Positions 45,585 to 53,968 are shown, counted from the first letter of the stretch. The stretch is 55,792 nucleotides of DNA from UBA4717 sp002404395 (GCA_937902275.1 CALFNW010000076.1:1-55792), one strand, 5' to 3'. The notes: a model not told the origin generated them from the sequence alone. A program made the numbers and translations.

Positions 45585-46661
45585 TCAACCGTTCAGCTTG
45601 GGGTCGAACGCGTCTCTCAGACCGTCGCCGAAGAGGTTCAGCGAAAGCACGATAAGCGAGATGACCACAGCCGGTATAACGAGTCGGTAGGGATAGGAGG
45701 TGATGCCGTTGAGCGCGTCCGAGGCAAGCGAGCCGAGGGACGGCATCGGCGCGTTAACTCCGAGCCCGAGGAACGACAGGTAGCTTTCGGTGAATATCGC
45801 GCTCGGGATCTGGAGCGCGGTCGAGATGATAACAACGCTGATGCAGTTGGGGATCAGGTGCTTTTTGATGATCCTGCCGGCACTTGCGCCCGCGGTCTGA
45901 GCCGCAAGCACATATTCCTGCTCGCGCAGGGAAAGGATCTGACCTCTGATAAGTCTTGACATCGATACCCAATACAAAAGTCCGAATACGATGAATAAGC
46001 TTATAATATTGCTTCCGATCTTTTCAAGGACGGTGCCTTCGATCACGGGCTTAAGCGTGAGCTTGAGCACCGAGGAAAGCAGGATCACCATCAGCATATC
46101 GGGCAGTGAATAGATGATATCTACTATACGCATTATCACCAGATCGACCTTGCCGCCGCAGTAACCGGCGATCGAGCCGATGGTCATGCCGATGATGAGC
46201 ACGATGATGCTTGCGAAAAATCCGACCGCAAGCGAAATGCGCGTGCCGTATACGACGCGGATAAAGTAGTCGCGTCCCTGGCTGTCGGTACCGAAGATAT
46301 GCGGGAACACGGTCTCGCCGGCGTCGATCAGCTTCTGCTCGGTCTTACCGTATTGGAAAGGCTGGAGATTGTTGAACGAGGGATCCGCAGGCTTGCCCGG
46401 AGTGAGTCCGAGCATGGTGTCGTAGGAATACGGCCAGAAAAACGGAATGATTATTGAAGATAAAGTGATGAGCACGATCACGATGAACGAGATGAGCGCG
46501 ATCTTGTTTTTGCAAAGACGCTTGATCCCGTCCTTGAAGAAGGTCGAGGACGGGCGCATTTTTACAAGATACGCCTTTTCCTCCTCGCTTGCGGGCAGAA
46601 AAGCGTCCACATCGACGTGAAGGCTGAACGGCTTTTTGTTGTTTTTGGTATTGTTTTCCAT
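45585..46661 (-). CDS. oppC: Oligopeptide ABC transporter permease (OppC-like)
   Basis: 358 residues; ATG with GGAGG 8 nt upstream. A ~45-residue polar N-terminus precedes the first membrane segment IALISFIVIVLITLSSIIIPFF (~54). The conserved external region HIFGTDSQGRDYFIRVVYGTRISL (~118, in part) and the EAA motif YVLAAQTAGASAGRIIKKHLIPN (~252, in part) are present, with SYLSFLGLGVNAPMPSLG (~297) near the end. Six membrane segments. Confidence 0.95.
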   Translation of the reverse strand: MENNTKNNKKPFSLHVDVDAFLPASEEEKAYLVKMRPSSTFFKDGIKRLCKNKIALISFIVIVLITLSSIIIPFFWPYSYDTMLGLTPGKPADPSFNNLQPFQYGKTEQKLIDAGETVFPHIFGTDSQGRDYFIRVVYGTRISLAVGFFASIIVLIIGMTIGSIAGYCGGKVDLVIMRIVDIIYSLPDMLMVILLSSVLKLTLKPVIEGTVLEKIGSNIISLFIVFGLLYWVSMSRLIRGQILSLREQEYVLAAQTAGASAGRIIKKHLIPNCISVVIISTALQIPSAIFTESYLSFLGLGVNAPMPSLGSLASDALNGITSYPYRLVIPAVVISLIVLSLNLFGDGLRDAFDPKLNG

Positions 46662-46675
46662 TTTTGCATCCTCCC

Positions 46676-47605
46676 TCAGTCGAATTTGATTCTCGGATCG
46701 ACTACCTTATAAAGTATGTCGCTGACGAGATTCATTATAACAATAAGCGTGGCAAGCACGATCGTGGTGCCCATGATAAGCGGGTAGTCGCGTCCGGTGA
46801 TACTGCTGACAAACGCGCGTCCGATGCCGGGCACGGCGAATATCTGCTCAACGACGAGCGAACCGGTGACGATGTACGCGAGCATCGGACCGAAGTATGT
46901 GATGACCGGGATGAGCGAGTTTTTGAGCGCATGGCCGAAGATGATCTTCGGTCCCGACACGCCTTTTGCCTTTGCGGTGCGTATGTAATCCTGACCGAGC
47001 ACGTCAAGCATTGACGAGCGCGTAAGTCGGGTGATGTGCGCCATAGGATAGAGCGCAAGAGTGACCACCGGGAGGATAAGTCCGTTCTGCGCGTCGCCGT
47101 TTGCCGGAAGAATATGGAACTTGATCGCGAAAATTACAAGCAGCAGCGAGCCCATGATGAACGACGGCATTGAAATGAACGCGGTCGTTATGACCATTAT
47201 CACCTTGTCGATCAGCTTGTTGCGTCTGAGCGCGGCGACTGCGCCGAGCACCGTTCCGACGAAGAGCGCGCTGAAAGCGGCGATAAGTCCGAGCTTTGCG
47301 GAGGTCTTGAGTCCGTCTTTTATTATGTCTATGACCTGGCGGCCGCGCAGTTTGAGCGAGGGACCGAAGTCAAGCTTGGTTGCTATATCCTTGAGGTAAG
47401 TGGTATACTGCTCGAAAAGCGGTTTGTCCATACCGTATTTTGCTTCGAGCGCCGCCTGAGTTGCCGCCGTTGTGGCTTTTTCGCCGAGGAACGGTCCGCC
47501 CGGAACCGCGCGCATGACGAAAAAGGTCACCGTGATAACTACCCAGACGGTCAGGACTGCCAAAGCGAGTCGCTTCAGTATATAAATCAGAGTTTTTGTG
47601 TTCAT
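46676..47605 (-). CDS. oppB: Oligopeptide ABC transporter permease (OppB-like)
   Basis: 309 residues; the first gene of the operon. N-terminal membrane segment LALAVLTVWVVITVTFFVMR (~13-32) with the family motif AVPGGPF, five further membrane segments, and the EAA region DYIRTAKAKGVSGPKIIFGH (~190-209). GRAFVSSITGRDYPLIMG (~265) is typical. No strong Shine-Dalgarno was seen (GAAAGGCACGG lies ~20 nt upstream). Confidence 0.94.
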   Translation of the reverse strand: MNTKTLIYILKRLALAVLTVWVVITVTFFVMRAVPGGPFLGEKATTAATQAALEAKYGMDKPLFEQYTTYLKDIATKLDFGPSLKLRGRQVIDIIKDGLKTSAKLGLIAAFSALFVGTVLGAVAALRRNKLIDKVIMVITTAFISMPSFIMGSLLLVIFAIKFHILPANGDAQNGLILPVVTLALYPMAHITRLTRSSMLDVLGQDYIRTAKAKGVSGPKIIFGHALKNSLIPVITYFGPMLAYIVTGSLVVEQIFAVPGIGRAFVSSITGRDYPLIMGTTIVLATLIVIMNLVSDILYKVVDPRIKFD

Positions 47606-47644
47606 GATTATCCGACCGTGCCTTTCAGTTAGGGTATAAATTTT

Positions 47645-47660
47645 TGTATAATAATATACA
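47645..47660. promoter_or_regulatory. Palindrome at the opp transcription start (candidate operator)
   Basis: TGTATA-ATAA-TATACA, a perfect 6-bp inverted repeat starting ~11 bp after the -10 box, covering about +4 to +19. Confidence 0.5.
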
Positions 47661-47670
47661 GTACCATACC

Positions 47671-47699
47671 ATTATACCAAATTGTCATCGTTAAATCAA
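47671..47699 (-). promoter_or_regulatory. oppBCDF promoter
   Basis: -35 TTGATT (47694-47699), 17-bp spacer, -10 TATAAT (47671-47676), leader ~58 nt. Confidence 0.85.
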
Positions 47700-47792
47700 G
47701 GTTAAATCAAAAATTTAATTCAAAATAAGCGCAAAATCGCGAATTTGCCGACTGCACGCAGAATAATTACCGAAATCGGCGCAAAAACCGCA

Positions 47793-47831
47793 AAAAAATT
47801 CGCCCGTACACGGCACTTGGGCGAATTTTTT
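47793..47831 (-). terminator. Terminator of the secG-rnr-holA operon
   Basis: AAAAAATTCGCCC (47793-47805) and GGGCGAATTTTTT (47819-47831), perfect 13-nt arms, 13-nt loop; symmetrical, so it could also block transcription in the plus direction. It lies 43 bp after the rnmV-like stop codon. Confidence 0.9.
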
Positions 47832-47873
47832 CACAAACGCCGCGTTTCGGACAAAAGCGCGCGCGGCGCGAAG

Positions 47874-48464
47874 TCAGCACTTTGCGGCTTCGACGGCGGC
47901 TGTGAGCGTTTCGCGCGTGCAGATCATATTGACCGCTTCAAGCAATGCGTTGGCGGTCATGCCGGCGGGCAGGGAGAGCCTTTTTGCCGTTTCGTCGCGG
48001 AGCTTCGCGCTGTCTGCGCCGCCCGACAGACCGAGGATATAGAGATCGGTCTTGGTGATATCTCCGCGCTTCGGCGGCGCGGACTGCGTGCTGTATGGCA
48101 AAAGCAGGGAATAAAGCAGGTCGGCGTCGGTCCCCTCGACTCCGAGGTAGCCCTCCTTTGAGGGCGCGCTCTTGCGTTTTTCCTTCCCTTTGAGTTGGGG
48201 GGTATAGAGGTTGATGAGCCGCTCCTTGGGGATGATCCCCGACAGGTGCGCGCGGATCAGCGCGCCGGCGCTGTCGCTGTCGGACAAGACTATCAGCTCG
48301 CGCTCGCGCGCCAGCGCCCTGAGCAGCGCGCGCTTTTCGGTATCCTTGAAGATGCCGAAGCCGCCGCAGGTGATTATCACGCCGTCCACGAGCGAAGCAA
48401 GCTTTATCTTGTCGTATTTTCCTTCAACTATTATAGGATAAAGTATCTTCAGCTTTTCACGCAT
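47874..48464 (-). CDS. rnmV: Toprim protein, ribonuclease M5-like
   Basis: 196 residues. Toprim motifs VEGKYDKIKL (catalytic Glu14) and LSDSDSAGALIR (Asp62, Asp64) fit the RNase M5/primase-like group, and LGVEGTDADLL (~107) corresponds to the GVEGAD motif of M5 proteins. RNase M5 matures the 5S rRNA precursor. The start codon overlaps the holA stop by 8 bp (ATGCGTGA), so translation is coupled. The C-terminal ~80 residues fit the DUF4093 extension. The N-terminal motif is VEGKYD rather than the more usual VEGKDD, so a divergent M5 or another Toprim nuclease remains possible. Confidence 0.8.
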   Translation of the reverse strand: MREKLKILYPIIVEGKYDKIKLASLVDGVIITCGGFGIFKDTEKRALLRALARERELIVLSDSDSAGALIRAHLSGIIPKERLINLYTPQLKGKEKRKSAPSKEGYLGVEGTDADLLYSLLLPYSTQSAPPKRGDITKTDLYILGLSGGADSAKLRDETAKRLSLPAGMTANALLEAVNMICTRETLTAAVEAAKC

Positions 48465-49542
48465 CGTTCTGCCTTCCCGTCAGCTCGCAGATGAGCCGTT
48501 CGATAAGTATAAAGCCGTCGCAGGCGCTCGTCTTGAGCGCGACGTCGGCACGCATCGCCGACTCGGCGGCTTCAAAAAGCCTGTCGGTGCGTTCGTTCTT
48601 TAAGGATTCGTACATCAGCTTGACCTTGTATTCGTGTAATTTCAGCGCCTTTGCCGCTTCGAAGCGGGTCATTCCCGCGTCCATACAGCCGCGGACTCTG
48701 AGCATATCCGAAAGCGCGGACGTAAATTTCGAAAGTATCACCGCAGGCTCGTCCCCGCGCTCGCGCATAAATGCAAACTCGGCAAGCGCGCGCGCGCCGT
48801 CGCGCTCGGTCAGCGCGTTGGCAAACTCAAAGGGGGAGGATTCGCGGTTCTTCACGCAGACTTCGGCGATATCCTCGGCAAGGACGGCGCTTTTGCCCTT
48901 GGCGCGGACATATGCGCAGACTTTTGACACCTCGTTTTTCAAAACCGACATATTTTTGCCGGCGCGTTCAAGCAGGAGGTAGGCTTCGCGCGGCTCGAAC
49001 GTCACGCCCTCGCGCTTTGAAAGTCCGATTATCCATGAAGCGAGCTTTGCCGGCGGCTCGGGCGAAAAGACTACGGGAACGGCGACTTTTGAAAGCTCGG
49101 AGATGATGCTCCGATGCTTCTGCGAGTCGCTCGGAAGCTCCGCTTCGGTCGCGTAGATGATAACGCGCGAATCGGTGCTTGCGCGTTCGTTTATCAGCTT
49201 GCAGAGCGCGGAAAATTCGGAAGGCTTTATGGTTTTGTAGTCAAGCTCGTACAGCTCGGTGAGTCTGCCGTGAGTCTCGTTTTCGTCCTCGGAAAGCGAG
49301 AAAAGATCAAAGCCGATGCCTGCCGCCGAAAGCGCGTCCTCAAGCGCGGCAAGCGAAAAGTCGTCGCCGGTGAGTCTGGTGAGATCGAGGCTGTCGCGTG
49401 AGCCGCAGATCGCCTTTTCGGCTTCGTGCAGGCAATATTCTTTCATATAATCTTCGGCGCCGTAGAAAAAATACGCCTTGCCGAGCCCGTTTTTCAGCTC
49501 GTCCTTGAAAAATTGCTGTCCGCTTTTTTTATCTGCCGCCAC
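48457..49542 (-). CDS. holA: DNA polymerase III delta subunit
   Basis: 361 residues from GTG 49542, which has AAAGGAG 9 nt upstream; an ATG at 49566 is in frame but sits on that ribosome site. HolA features: KAYFFYGAEDYMKEYCLHEA (~20), a middle domain VPVVFSPEPPAKLASWI (~155), FEPREAYLLLERAGKNMSVLKNEVSKV (~180, in part) and the C-terminal clamp-loader collar (~230-350). HolA opens the sliding clamp as part of the clamp loader. The gene overlaps the DUF1934 gene by 14 bp and rnmV by 8 bp. Confidence 0.9.
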   Translation of the reverse strand: MAADKKSGQQFFKDELKNGLGKAYFFYGAEDYMKEYCLHEAEKAICGSRDSLDLTRLTGDDFSLAALEDALSAAGIGFDLFSLSEDENETHGRLTELYELDYKTIKPSEFSALCKLINERASTDSRVIIYATEAELPSDSQKHRSIISELSKVAVPVVFSPEPPAKLASWIIGLSKREGVTFEPREAYLLLERAGKNMSVLKNEVSKVCAYVRAKGKSAVLAEDIAEVCVKNRESSPFEFANALTERDGARALAEFAFMRERGDEPAVILSKFTSALSDMLRVRGCMDAGMTRFEAAKALKLHEYKVKLMYESLKNERTDRLFEAAESAMRADVALKTSACDGFILIERLICELTGRQNDA

Positions 49543-49996
49543 TTGTATCTTCTCCTTTTTTTGCATGAGTGAAAAGCTCAAATACGACTCTGCTTGCGAC
49601 TTCGTTCCCGCTGATGATGTCGTATTCAAGCTTTAAGCTTCCGCCGCCGTCGGCGCGCAGGCGGTTTTCGAGTTTTGCGGTATTTACCGCAAGCGCAAGC
49701 GAGTGCCCGCCCACGCGGTAGACGCAGGGGTGGGTGCGGTCGGCTTCAAAATGCATATGCGAATATACTTCGCCCGAGCGCGTTACGGTAACGCGCCCGC
49801 CCCCTTCGGTAAAGGCGATCGACACATCGGTGCCGCGCGGAGCGTCCTTTGAGGCCTCGGTATACTTCAAGGCGCAGCCGCCCTCGGCGTCCCGAACGAG
49901 CAGGGCATCGGTAAGGCAGGTGAATTTTTCGTTTTGATCAAGCGGATAGGTACAGGAAAGCTTGAGTCTGACGGGTATTCTGATCTCGTTTTTCAT
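49529..49996 (-). CDS. DUF1934 (YwiB-like) beta-barrel protein
   Basis: 155 residues. The pattern LKYTEASKDAPRGTDVSIAF, RVTVTRSGEVYSHMHFEAD and the YRVGGHSLALAVNTAKLENRL stretch fit DUF1934 calycin-like barrels found in Firmicutes. Biochemical role is unknown; the barrel usually suggests small-ligand or lipid binding. ATG lacks a strong Shine-Dalgarno (GAGAGCC at 11 nt). A GCCGC-GTAAA-GCGGC hairpin 15 nt upstream resembles the leader family loosely. Sits between rnr and holA in an operon. Confidence 0.75.
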   Translation of the reverse strand: MKNEIRIPVRLKLSCTYPLDQNEKFTCLTDALLVRDAEGGCALKYTEASKDAPRGTDVSIAFTEGGGRVTVTRSGEVYSHMHFEADRTHPCVYRVGGHSLALAVNTAKLENRLRADGGGSLKLEYDIISGNEVASRVVFELFTHAKKGEDTSGGR

Positions 49997-50073
49997 TCGG
50001 AAAGGCTCTCTGCCGCTTTACGCGGCGGCATATTTGTGATCCGTGCGGTGCGTACGGCGGTCGTTTGCAGTGC

Positions 50074-52251
50074 TCAGTCGTCGGCAAGCTCAAAGGTCAG
50101 CTTGCCGCGCGCGGTATCGGTGCTTATCAGCTTCACTCTTACCGGAGTGCCCGGCGTGTACACGGTTTCGCCGCAGGTGAAAGTGAGGTCATCGCGGTCG
50201 TAGTCGCACCAATCGTCAAAAGCGGAGGCGGGCACAAGCCCCTCGCAGGTATTTTCAAGCTCAACGAAAATGCCGAAAGAGGCGACCGCGGATACAGTCG
50301 CGGGAAACTCGTCGCCGACGAAGCGGCTCATATATACTGCCTTGTATATGTCGTCGGCGGTCCGCTCGATCTCAAGCGCGCGCAGCTCGCCCTCGTTTGC
50401 GCTTACGCAGGCGGCGGCAACGGCGGGACTTGTGATCTTTGAGGCTTTAGGCTCGGATGCCGGCGTATTTTTGATATCAAGCTCAAGCGCGGTCCCGCGG
50501 CGCAGTGCGCGCTTCAGCTCACGGTGGAGCGCGAGATCCGAGTAACGTCTGATCGGCGAAGTGAAGTGTGAATAATATTCAAGCGCGAGCCCGAAGTGAC
50601 CGCGCGCTTCGGTATCGTATTTGGCTTTCATCAGCGAGCGCAGCAGGAGCTTCGACACGATCCCGGCGCAGTCTTTTTCTTCGGCAAGCGCGAGCAGGCG
50701 CGAAATATCCTTGCCGTTTATCGCGTCGGCTCGGATGCCGGCGCTTCGCACATCAAGCCCGAGCCTTGCGGCAAAGTCAAGAAACGCCGTGATCTTTTCG
50801 GGATCGGGCGGCTCGTGGATCCGATAGACTCCGGGGAGCGACAGCGCGTTCGTAACGCGCGCGGCGGCTTCGTTGGCGCAGAGCATGAACTGCTCGATCA
50901 GCCGTTCGGTCGTGCCGCGCACTTCACGCGCTATTTCGATCGGCGCGCCGTCGTCATCAAGCTTTATCACCGCGTCGCTTTCGGCAAGCTCAAAGGCGCC
51001 GCGCGCTTTTGAGCGCGCTTCAAGCACTTTATAAAGCTTTACCGCTTCGCGCAGTGAAGCAAGCACGGCGGGAGGATATTTTTTTAAGATCTCGGGCTCG
51101 GCGCTGCCGTCAAGAACGGCGTTAAGCTCACGGTAGACTCCGCGCGCCGCGCTTGATATTATGCTTTCGCAGAAGCGGCAGGCGCAGAGCTTGCCCTCGC
51201 GGTCTATCGAAACAAATGCGGAGAGCGTGAGCTTGGCGCTGTCGGCGTTGAGCGAACAGGCAAAGTTTGAAAGCGCTTCGGGCAGCATGGGTATGACCGC
51301 GCCGGGGTAGTAGATGCTGTTGCCGCGCGAGCGCGCTTCAAGGTCAAGCGCGCTGTTTTCGCGGACATATTCGGAAACGTCGGCGATATGCACGCCGAGC
51401 AGCCAGCCGTTTTCGGTCGCATCGACCGAAATTGCATCGTCAAGGTCGCGCGCATACTCGCTGTCGATGGTGAAGATCGTTTTACCGCGCAGATCGACCC
51501 GTCCTTCTGCGGCGGTAGGTACAGCGGCGGCACTTTCGGCTTCGGCAAGCGCTTCGGCTGAAAACTCGGTCGGTGCACCGCTTGAATATATCACGGCGCG
51601 CACCGATGAGCGTGGGTCAAGCGCGCTTCCGAAGCGTTCGACGACCTCGCCTATCGCTTCCTTGCCGCGCTCCGGGTAAGCGAGCAGCTTTATCGCGACG
51701 CGCTCGCCGTGTGCAGCGCCGTGCGCCTTGGCTTCGGAGATGCGGACGGGGAAGGAGAGGCGCGCTTCGTCGTCGGCGAAGCAGAGAAAGGAGCTTTTCG
51801 TGCAGGGCTTGCCGCCGCGGCGCGTAATTATCGGCGATTCTTCAAGTCTGCCGCAGATCGGAAGGCTTGAGCGCTTTTCGATCGAGATTATCTCGCCCTC
51901 GGTCTTGTGAGTGCCGCGGTCGTAGTATGAGGGGCGAAGGACCGCACGTACCGTGTCGCCGCTTTCGGCGCCGTGTACCGCGTGAGCCGGTATGAATATG
52001 TCCTCGCCGTTTGTTGCTTCAAGATACGAGTCGGGGCGGACAAATCCGAAGCCGCGTCCGCTTGAGGTGAAAATTCCGATCACGGCGTCTGACTCGGGTG
52101 CGGCGCAGTGCCTGCCGGCACTGCGATCTTGCGAAGTATGTCTCTGCGCCGCGTGCTTTTGCGCTGTATGTCGTTGCGCCGCGTGCCTTTGCGCCGTGCG
52201 CTCGTTATGCTTGAACACGGCGCGGTTCTGCTTTTTTGATCTTTTCTTCAT
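50074..52251 (-). CDS. rnr: Ribonuclease R
   Basis: 725 residues. Cold-shock/OB domains follow from ~55 (GIFTSSGRGFGFVRPD), the catalytic RNB domain spans ~245-575 with IDSEYARDLDDAISVD (~262-277, metal aspartates) and HFTSPIRRYSDLALHRELK (~560), and an S1 domain ends the protein (VGDEFPATVSAVASFGIFVELEN, in part). It degrades structured RNA 3' to 5'. The usual N-terminal winged helix is missing and replaced by ~45 basic residues built from AQRH/AQKH repeats, and the lysine-rich C-terminal tail is absent. Next to secG, as in many Firmicutes. Confidence 0.95.
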   Translation of the reverse strand: MKKRSKKQNRAVFKHNERTAQRHAAQRHTAQKHAAQRHTSQDRSAGRHCAAPESDAVIGIFTSSGRGFGFVRPDSYLEATNGEDIFIPAHAVHGAESGDTVRAVLRPSYYDRGTHKTEGEIISIEKRSSLPICGRLEESPIITRRGGKPCTKSSFLCFADDEARLSFPVRISEAKAHGAAHGERVAIKLLAYPERGKEAIGEVVERFGSALDPRSSVRAVIYSSGAPTEFSAEALAEAESAAAVPTAAEGRVDLRGKTIFTIDSEYARDLDDAISVDATENGWLLGVHIADVSEYVRENSALDLEARSRGNSIYYPGAVIPMLPEALSNFACSLNADSAKLTLSAFVSIDREGKLCACRFCESIISSAARGVYRELNAVLDGSAEPEILKKYPPAVLASLREAVKLYKVLEARSKARGAFELAESDAVIKLDDDGAPIEIAREVRGTTERLIEQFMLCANEAAARVTNALSLPGVYRIHEPPDPEKITAFLDFAARLGLDVRSAGIRADAINGKDISRLLALAEEKDCAGIVSKLLLRSLMKAKYDTEARGHFGLALEYYSHFTSPIRRYSDLALHRELKRALRRGTALELDIKNTPASEPKASKITSPAVAAACVSANEGELRALEIERTADDIYKAVYMSRFVGDEFPATVSAVASFGIFVELENTCEGLVPASAFDDWCDYDRDDLTFTCGETVYTPGTPVRVKLISTDTARGKLTFELADD

Positions 52252-52263
52252 ATCATTCTTTAT

Positions 52264-52337
52264 GCCGCCGCAGGCGGCTCAATAAATAAACGCGGAATTT
52301 ACGATCCGGTGAGGTCAATAAAATTGCGGGCGTGAGG
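52264..52337 (-). promoter_or_regulatory. Leader element L7 (hairpin 12 nt before rnr ATG)
   Basis: Minus-strand hairpin GCCGCC-TGC-GGCGGC (52264-52278) exactly 12 nt before the ATG, with AAATTCCGCGTTTATTTATT upstream and CCTCACGCCCGCAATTTTAT at 52318-52337. That 20-mer is repeated exactly in front of the PHP gene. Confidence 0.7.
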
Positions 52338-52405
52338 CGATGTTCGTTTGGCGGAGATGTCGCTTTGCGGTTATATTTTGGGTAAGTTCGGGCATTGATA
52401 TGCAA

Positions 52406-52435
52406 AAAAGGCTGTCGCGTGTGCGGCAACCTTTT
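52406..52435 (-). terminator. secG terminator
   Basis: AAAAGGCTGTCGC (52406-52418) and GCGGCAACCTTTT (52423-52435); on the minus strand the stem is followed by TTTTTT. Some read-through into rnr is expected, because no separate rnr promoter was found. Confidence 0.75.
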
Positions 52436-52482
52436 CTGTATCATTATTGATTATACTGCCGCTGAAGCTGCGGATCGGTTTC

Positions 52483-52920
52483 TCAGCCGGCTGTGTCATC
52501 AGACTCGTCGGTATTTTCAACCGACTCGGTGTCTGCGACCGACTCAGTATCTTCGACCGATTCGGTGTCTGCGATCGACTCGGTATCTTCTGCCGACTCG
52601 GTGTCTGCGATCGATTCGGTATTTTCAAGCGATTCGCTTGTAACGCTTGAGTCGATGCCGCTGATGCCGATATCTGTTTCGGGCTGAATGGCGTACACGG
52701 CAATAACGAGCACGACGAACACTATTGCAACTACGATCGTAATTTTGTCGAGCTTCTTGTCGATGGTCTGCGCCTTGGATTTGCCGAAAAAGGTCTCGGC
52801 ACCGCCGGCGATAGTGCCGGAAAGGTTGTGCGATTTACCGTGCTGCATGAGTACGGCTACTACGAGAAAGAGGGCGGAAGCAATAAGTATCACGCCGAAA
52901 ATAATTTGCAGAGCCTGCAT
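52483..52920 (-). CDS. secG: Preprotein translocase subunit SecG with acidic repeat tail
   Basis: 145 residues from ATG 52920, with GGAGG 8-9 nt upstream. Membrane segments at ~5-25 (ALQIIFGVILIASALFLVVAV) and ~61-79, with the SecG loop LMQHGKSHNLSGTIAGGAETF (~24-43). SecG assists SecYE translocation at the inner membrane. Ordinary SecG is ~75 residues; here a 65-residue tail (81-145) of repeated DTES-type units (IADTES, VEDTES, VADTES) follows, almost uncharged except for Asp and Glu. The underlying DNA repeats with an 18/36-bp period at 52500-52625. Such a tail is unusual for SecG. Confidence 0.92.
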   Translation of the reverse strand: MQALQIIFGVILIASALFLVVAVLMQHGKSHNLSGTIAGGAETFFGKSKAQTIDKKLDKITIVVAIVFVVLVIAVYAIQPETDIGISGIDSSVTSESLENTESIADTESAEDTESIADTESVEDTESVADTESVENTDESDDTAG

Positions 52921-52969
52921 TTTGAAAACCTCCACGTTGGTTATAAGTTTGTTTTGTCAAAGCATTTAC

Positions 52970-52998
52970 ATTGTATCATAATTCGGCGGGAATTGCAA
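52970..52998 (-). promoter_or_regulatory. secG promoter
   Basis: -35 TTGCAA (52993-52998), 17-bp spacer, -10 TACAAT (52970-52975). Confidence 0.8.
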
Positions 52999-53053
52999 TA
53001 GTAAATTGAAAAAAAGTCGCAAAAAGCGCCGGAGAGTGCAAAAAACGGTAAAT

Positions 53054-53860
53054 TTACCGCCTCGGCAGGAATTTATCGCGCTCATCAAGGTCAAGCAGGT
53101 CTATGAGCTTTTCAAAGTTTTCCTTTTTGCGCTCAAGCTCCTTCGGGTGATGCGCGTCGCTTCCGAAGTAGAACAGACAGCCTTCTGCTTTGGCGATACG
53201 GTAGGGGCGGAGCACGTGCTCAAGCCATGCGCTGTCATGATCGAGCGCATTGAAGTTTAACTCGATCCCGACGCGTCGGTCGGCGGCAAGCTTAAACAGC
53301 TCGCGGTACTCGGAGTCGGAGATCGCGTCAAAGACTCTGAGCGCGCCGTCCTTGCCGTCGTTATAGGTGAGCGGACAGGTGAGATGCGCGATACCGACCT
53401 TTTCAAAGGGAAGCTTCATTTCAAGCACGGTGCGAAGCCGCTTTTTCCAAAGTTCGGCGCGCTCCGCCACGCCCTCGTCGCCGCGCACGGTAAAGCCGTT
53501 CATGTGCATATGGGTGGTGGGAATGATTATAAAATCGAAGTCGTCAAAGCGGCTCTCGGGTATGCCGAGGGTCAGCGCATAGTCCAAGTCGGTCTCGCAA
53601 CCGAAGAGAAAGCGCGTGCGCCTGCCCTGCGGCAGAGGCAGATTTTCCGCGATATGTTCAAAATTCTGCGGTTTATAGAAGCCGAAGTCCGGGTCGTACA
53701 TCGGCACGCTTGAATCCCAATAGTGATCGGTGATGCAGAGCGTTGAAAAGCCGTTTGACTCGCCGTATGCGAGAATGTTTTCGACGCTCTGCTCCGGGTC
53801 GTTTGAGCAGAGCGACAGGTGCGAGTGTATGTGCAGGTCATGGTCGGCGACGTATTTCAT
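53054..53860 (-). CDS. PHP-family metal-dependent phosphoesterase (histidinol-phosphatase-like)
   Basis: 268 residues. Metal-ligand motifs are in order: DLHIHSHLS (8-16), ITDHYW (~42), GCETDLDY (~87), TTHMHMNG (~114), IAHLTCP (~160) and FGSDAHHP (~233). This set fits polymerase-and-histidinol-phosphatase enzymes related to HisK/YtvI-type phosphatases. Substrate is unknown; no histidine genes are near. ATG has a weak ribosome site (GCGGAAAA). It lies 108 bp after guaB, so both may share a transcript. A small palindrome CGGTAAATTTACCG (53046-53059) followed by a T-run overlaps its stop codon and may terminate. Confidence 0.82.
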   Translation of the reverse strand: MKYVADHDLHIHSHLSLCSNDPEQSVENILAYGESNGFSTLCITDHYWDSSVPMYDPDFGFYKPQNFEHIAENLPLPQGRRTRFLFGCETDLDYALTLGIPESRFDDFDFIIIPTTHMHMNGFTVRGDEGVAERAELWKKRLRTVLEMKLPFEKVGIAHLTCPLTYNDGKDGALRVFDAISDSEYRELFKLAADRRVGIELNFNALDHDSAWLEHVLRPYRIAKAEGCLFYFGSDAHHPKELERKKENFEKLIDLLDLDERDKFLPRR

Positions 53861-53875
53861 TATTTTATTTTCCGC

Positions 53876-53947
53876 GTCGGCGAAGCCGACCCAAAAAGTG
53901 AAGTGGATTTTCGTGTCGGCAAAGCCGATAAAATTGCGGGCGTGAGG
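53876..53947 (-). promoter_or_regulatory. Leader element L8 (two hairpins before the PHP gene)
   Basis: Minus strand order: CCTCACGCCCGCAATTTTAT (53928-53947), first hairpin TCGGC-TTT-GCCGA (53916-53928), CACGAAAATCCACTTCAC, TTTTTGG, second hairpin GTCGGC-TTC-GCCGAC (53876-53890), then 15 nt to the ATG, 3 nt more than in most family members. The most complete copy in the window. Confidence 0.7.
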
Positions 53948-53968
53948 TTTTCACGCTGTCGTTTTGCG

